Origin: Ruminococcaceae bacterium KH2T8
Lineage (GTDB): Bacteria; Bacillota; Clostridia; Saccharofermentanales; Saccharofermentanaceae
Reading direction: 5' to 3'
Assembly: GCA_900111435.1 (NCBI GenBank)
Contig: FOIY01000001.1
Location: forward strand, 806,001 to 870,000
DNA length: 64,000 bases
The stretch's first letter is position 1. Each line of letters starts with the position of its first letter. This document shows positions 60,926 to 64,000 of this stretch, piece by piece. The notes under the pieces are model-generated. The model saw only the letters and a program-made list of their open reading frames with translations, made no database searches and was not told the origin of the DNA. The position numbers were made by a program, and so were the translations under genes.

Positions 60926-63251
60926 GTTCTTCTTTCTCCTTATCAACACGAGTGTTCTTATTATACATTAACGCACATATTATTACACATGCCGTCATGA
61001 ACAAAGTAACGACTATACCTGCCGTAACATCCGATGAAGAATGGTCGATCCTCATCGTGAGATCTATCCCCTGAGAGTTCTCGAAAGCAAAGGCCAGCTT
61101 TCCGCATATCTCAAATGTCTCGGCATCAACCGTCTTACCGTCCTTTGTATACTTGACCCTGTAGGAATCATCGTACGGGATGGATGTAATGACCGTCTTA
61201 AGGCCCGGCGTCGTTGCACGTTCATCGCCCGACAGATCCATGGTACCGTTCTCGATAAGACCGGTCCTTGAATTGAAATCAAAGACTGCATCGTCGCGGA
61301 GCATATACACCCTGAAAGAACTTACCATACTGTCCTCGTTGATAAAGGCGAGCTTAATATATGCGTCCTGATCGCTCGGTGTCATCTGAAGCATAAATGC
61401 GCCGTTAAATGTCGAATGTATATCGCTGTCGGCATAGTTCTCGTCCACATACTGCTCGTAAGGGAACATCGAGACTATATAGTATCGCGAGAATGCATCA
61501 GCCAATACGGCGTGGATCGTTATCTCGTTTCTCGAGGTCGAAGCCTCGCCGCCGAATCTTCCGCCGCCTGCCTCATAGGAATCCTTAAGGAAATAGCTCT
61601 CGGAAAACACTTCGGTAAAAAGGTCATTACACTGTGCCGCGCGTGCGATCACATTTATGCTCTGAGCCGCATCAGCCTCAACGAGTGAACCTCTGACATC
61701 GGAAAGCAGCACGATGTAGCTTTCGCGCTCGTCCGCAAAGATCGGGATGCTCTCGCCTTCCCTGAGCCTTATCTCAAAATCCGAAGCCGAGTTATTCTTT
61801 CCTGCTCTATCGAGGCACAGATCATCCACGGCGAACCTTGCAGGCCCGAGGCAGAACAGGACATTAAAGAATAATCCGAAAAGAGCCACGGTTATTATCG
61901 TAGTCGGAAGTTCCTTCTTGGTCGTTATCACATGAACAAATACCGCACACCAGAATATCGCACACAATACTGAGAACAATCTTGATACGGTATTGGGAGA
62001 GATATCCGCTGCGGATGAAGATTCGACTGCGACAAGACCAATAACGACAAATGCCGCCAGATAGATCGAATTTTTTGAAAGGCAGCTGATGTTCTTAAGC
62101 GATATCGCCGCGACCGTGACTATAAGACAGGCAAGGCAGATGAGGCGGGAATATGTAAGTTCACCCGTTCCCTTGCTGACGCAAAGGAGCTCATCGAGAG
62201 CTGAATAAGCCACGGAGATATAGATGATGAGCATCAAAAGTCCGCCGAATATCCTGGCTCTTAAAGGAATCTCCTTATTGGCAAAAAAGAGCATCGCGAG
62301 GATAAAAGCAAATACGGATATACCCAGCACTGGGGCTGCATCCCTGATCGACTGTCCCGTGATGTTTCCGTCGAGCATCCGGTACAGGAGATCGATCATG
62401 AAGAACCTGACCTCACCGGCCTTGAACATCCCGGCTATATCTGACACGGGCTTTACGGATCTTAACATCGGGAATACCGCTACGGCCGCGATGAGAACTC
62501 CCGAAGCTGCCGTCAATAAGATCCTCAAGATGCCGAAAAGGATATCACCCACTGACCTCTTTCGATCACAAAGAAGCATAAATACGCCGAACAGGATACA
62601 GAAAGGTACGCAGTTGATAAAACCACCGAAGCCCGATATGGCCATAACGGCAAACAGGATCGAAGCTGCGAATATGTTCTTGAGCCCGCCTTTTCTGTTG
62701 AGAGTATCGACAGCCGACAACAGAAGCGGAAGAAAGATGACACTGTTCATCAGTGACGAGTCAAGAGCCGCATAGAACATCACTACGGATGACACGGAAT
62801 AAACGCTCGACACGAGGAGTGCGGGGTCGTTCTTAAGTCCTATATTCTTTCGCAGGAAATAGAAAAAGGCTGATCCTGCCAGTCCGAACTTCAAGAAGAA
62901 GAATACTCTGAACAGTTCTGCCGCAGCGGCGGGACCGATCAACATGCCGAGCAGGAATACAATCGACATGTGCTCAGTAAGAAGTTCTCTTACGGCGGAA
63001 GTCCTGACCGAAAGATCATCAGATGACATACCTGCCTTTATGGATATGATCGAATCGACATCGGAAGATACCGCGCTGAACATATCGTCCTCGCGAAATT
63101 CCATCGAACGCATCGTTATCGCCGTATACTTCTCATTCGGCGCGATATTGGTCACAAGAGTATAAGCCGCAAATACGATCATGACGGGAACGATAAATGC
63201 GACCGTAAGCCACGCCCGTCTGTCGCGAGCGTTCACATCAAGGGGTCTCAT
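60906..63251 (-). CDS. YfhO-like polytopic membrane protein
   Basis: A 781-residue protein with one N-terminal helix, a loop of about 80 residues, 10-12 central helices, a large extracytoplasmic domain (about 480-735) and a last helix near the C-terminus. This is the YfhO/GT-C layout; in Bacillus and Listeria YfhO proteins attach sugars such as GlcNAc to lipoteichoic acid on the outside of the membrane. The usual N-terminal acidic motif is only loosely present. ATG at 63251 is preferred to GTG at 63260 because the GGAG site would be too close to the latter. It overlaps the upstream YfhO-like gene by 14 bases. Confidence 0.7.
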   Translation of the reverse strand: MRPLDVNARDRRAWLTVAFIVPVMIVFAAYTLVTNIAPNEKYTAITMRSMEFREDDMFSAVSSDVDSIISIKAGMSSDDLSVRTSAVRELLTEHMSIVFLLGMLIGPAAAAELFRVFFFLKFGLAGSAFFYFLRKNIGLKNDPALLVSSVYSVSSVVMFYAALDSSLMNSVIFLPLLLSAVDTLNRKGGLKNIFAASILFAVMAISGFGGFINCVPFCILFGVFMLLCDRKRSVGDILFGILRILLTAASGVLIAAVAVFPMLRSVKPVSDIAGMFKAGEVRFFMIDLLYRMLDGNITGQSIRDAAPVLGISVFAFILAMLFFANKEIPLRARIFGGLLMLIIYISVAYSALDELLCVSKGTGELTYSRLICLACLIVTVAAISLKNISCLSKNSIYLAAFVVIGLVAVESSSAADISPNTVSRLFSVLCAIFWCAVFVHVITTKKELPTTIITVALFGLFFNVLFCLGPARFAVDDLCLDRAGKNNSASDFEIRLREGESIPIFADERESYIVLLSDVRGSLVEADAAQSINVIARAAQCNDLFTEVFSESYFLKDSYEAGGGRFGGEASTSRNEITIHAVLADAFSRYYIVSMFPYEQYVDENYADSDIHSTFNGAFMLQMTPSDQDAYIKLAFINEDSMVSSFRVYMLRDDAVFDFNSRTGLIENGTMDLSGDERATTPGLKTVITSIPYDDSYRVKYTKDGKTVDAETFEICGKLAFAFENSQGIDLTMRIDHSSSDVTAGIVVTLFMTACVIICALMYNKNTRVDKEKEELAEQKD

Positions 63252-64000
63252 CAGACTCACTCTCCGCTAAGATCTCGGGCTCCCTTATCTTCTCCTTCTT
63301 GGAGCCGATCGCGAGCTTTCCGGAGGAAAGGATCGAGAGCAATATGCAGCAAATAACACCGGCACTCGATATGATGGCACCGCTCCTGAAGCCTGCGGGA
63401 ACATACTTGAGTTCTATCTGATGTTCACCCGGAGTAAGTCTTATCGCGCTCAGGGCATCCTGGACGGGAAGGAGCTCTGCTTCGGCTCCGTCAACAGTTA
63501 CGTGAAAGCCTTCCGCATAAGGGATGGTCAGGAATAAAAGGCCTTCATTCTCGGCCGTAACCGTACCCCTTATGGTCGTATCGTCATAGTAAGCAACTTC
63601 GAGCACCTCGTCGGACAGTTCGGATACCATACGGTCATAACCTGCACGATCGAGCTCATAAGCGTAGAAATTGATCGTACCCGCATTCGTATCATTATAC
63701 GAAACTGTAGCGGTCAAAGGCGTTCCGTCGTAAGTTCCCAGACAGATGATCTGGTAGCTCCTGATCTCGAAAGAAGCGATCTGCTCTTCGCCGCGTTCGA
63801 TCTTTACGTTGCCGCCCTTGGGAGAATAAAGGTAGATGTACACATCATTTCCGATCTGTGCATCGCTGATAGTAAACTTGGCGGATGCTGCATTACCTGC
63901 AGTCATGACCTGAAAATCCATATGACTTCCGGTATATTCCGAAGCCTGAAGATTCTCGGAATAAAAACACTGTGCATTGACCGGATGATATACATCAGCC
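63238..64000 (-). CDS. YfhO family membrane protein, C-terminal part (cut by window end)
   Basis: The frame is open to the window edge (254 codons visible), so the N-terminus and most membrane helices lie beyond 64000; the ATG at 63921 is internal because the upstream codons continue as a plausible protein (NAQCFYSENLQASEYTGSHM). The visible part is the extracytoplasmic domain and last helix of a YfhO protein: LLFLTIPYAEGFHVTVDGAE and LTPGEHQIELKYVPAGFRSG are family hallmarks, followed by one membrane span and a charged tail. The first of two tandem YfhO genes in one operon that ends with the exonuclease. Confidence 0.85.
   Translation of the reverse strand, partial: ADVYHPVNAQCFYSENLQASEYTGSHMDFQVMTAGNAASAKFTISDAQIGNDVYIYLYSPKGGNVKIERGEEQIASFEIRSYQIICLGTYDGTPLTATVSYNDTNAGTINFYAYELDRAGYDRMVSELSDEVLEVAYYDDTTIRGTVTAENEGLLFLTIPYAEGFHVTVDGAEAELLPVQDALSAIRLTPGEHQIELKYVPAGFRSGAIISSAGVICCILLSILSSGKLAIGSKKEKIREPEILAESESDETP

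Noticed and set aside
1-64000. tRNA, rRNA, CRISPR arrays, insertion sequences or prophage genes.
   Set aside because: No cloverleaf with TTCGA loops, no regularly spaced repeats, no transposase or integrase motifs and no phage structural genes were seen in any intergenic or coding stretch.

Overview
The window reads as a chromosomal segment of an anaerobic Bacillota bacterium of the class Clostridia, of gut or rumen type. Pointers are an M3-type [FeFe] hydrogenase, a HemZ-type radical SAM coproporphyrinogen dehydrogenase, ribonuclease J, a long RelA/SpoT, a B12-dependent MetH whose reactivation domain is a separate gene, and a type IV pilus locus without outer-membrane secretin or pilotin genes, which implies a monoderm envelope. 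Base composition is moderate, shine-dalgarno sites are strong (GGAGG type), and genes are densely packed. I see no tRNA, rRNA, CRISPR array, insertion sequence, phage gene or origin.

Layout. 1-7 kb: tail of an AraC regulator, a secreted transglutaminase/leucine-rich-repeat protein, proS, a tiny membrane protein, a secreted SH3/3D wall protein with a structured leader, and ribonuclease J. 7-13.5 kb: recJ-relA, a large lipoprotein and rpsU. 13.6-17.2 kb: a two-gene hydrogenase operon (NuoF/GltD-like flavoprotein fusion plus catalytic subunit). 17.3-20.5 kb: ribosome hibernation factor, zinc-ribbon protein, GAPDH, trmB. 20.5-28.2 kb: metH, a C_GCAxxG_C_C protein, the MetH reactivation gene, a HIT protein, alaS and a WYL regulator with a palindromic candidate operator. 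28.4-33.4 kb: a translationally coupled DUF1015 / FAD oxidoreductase / DUF2298 (YYY) membrane protein module. 33.4-44 kb: RluA-like pseudouridine synthase, a short GH32 enzyme, a 1016-residue membrane protein with a degenerate PP2C-like domain, two glycosyltransferase-type membrane proteins, hemZ, a DUF3810 protease-like protein and a DUF1624 acyltransferase-like protein.

44-54.7 kb is a complete-looking monoderm type IV pilus locus: pilB-pilT-pilC-pilM-pilN-pilO in one operon, a separately promoted very short pilin gene, a separately promoted set of three more prepilins, and a divergent prepilin peptidase followed by yebC. A 659-residue PilX-like protein at 57.8-59.8 kb probably belongs to the same machine. 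After yebC come a P-loop ATPase fused to an Asp23-like domain, a DUF6062 zinc-binding-type protein and a YedF-like DsrE protein. The window ends in a DEDDh exonuclease and two tandem YfhO-like membrane proteins, the second cut by the window edge.

The most unusual material is the pilus locus: two prepilins of only 64 and 72 residues, the first behind an extended -10 promoter flanked by a perfect inverted repeat and a three-tier hairpin element; a PilB with a tandem MshEN-type c-di-GMP-binding signature; a peptidase lacking the usual GxGD context; and the PilX-like protein with a cysteine-rich tail. Next in interest are the pseudo-PP2C/transmembrane/LysM-like protein, the hydrogenase partner fusion and the ATPase-Asp23 fusion.
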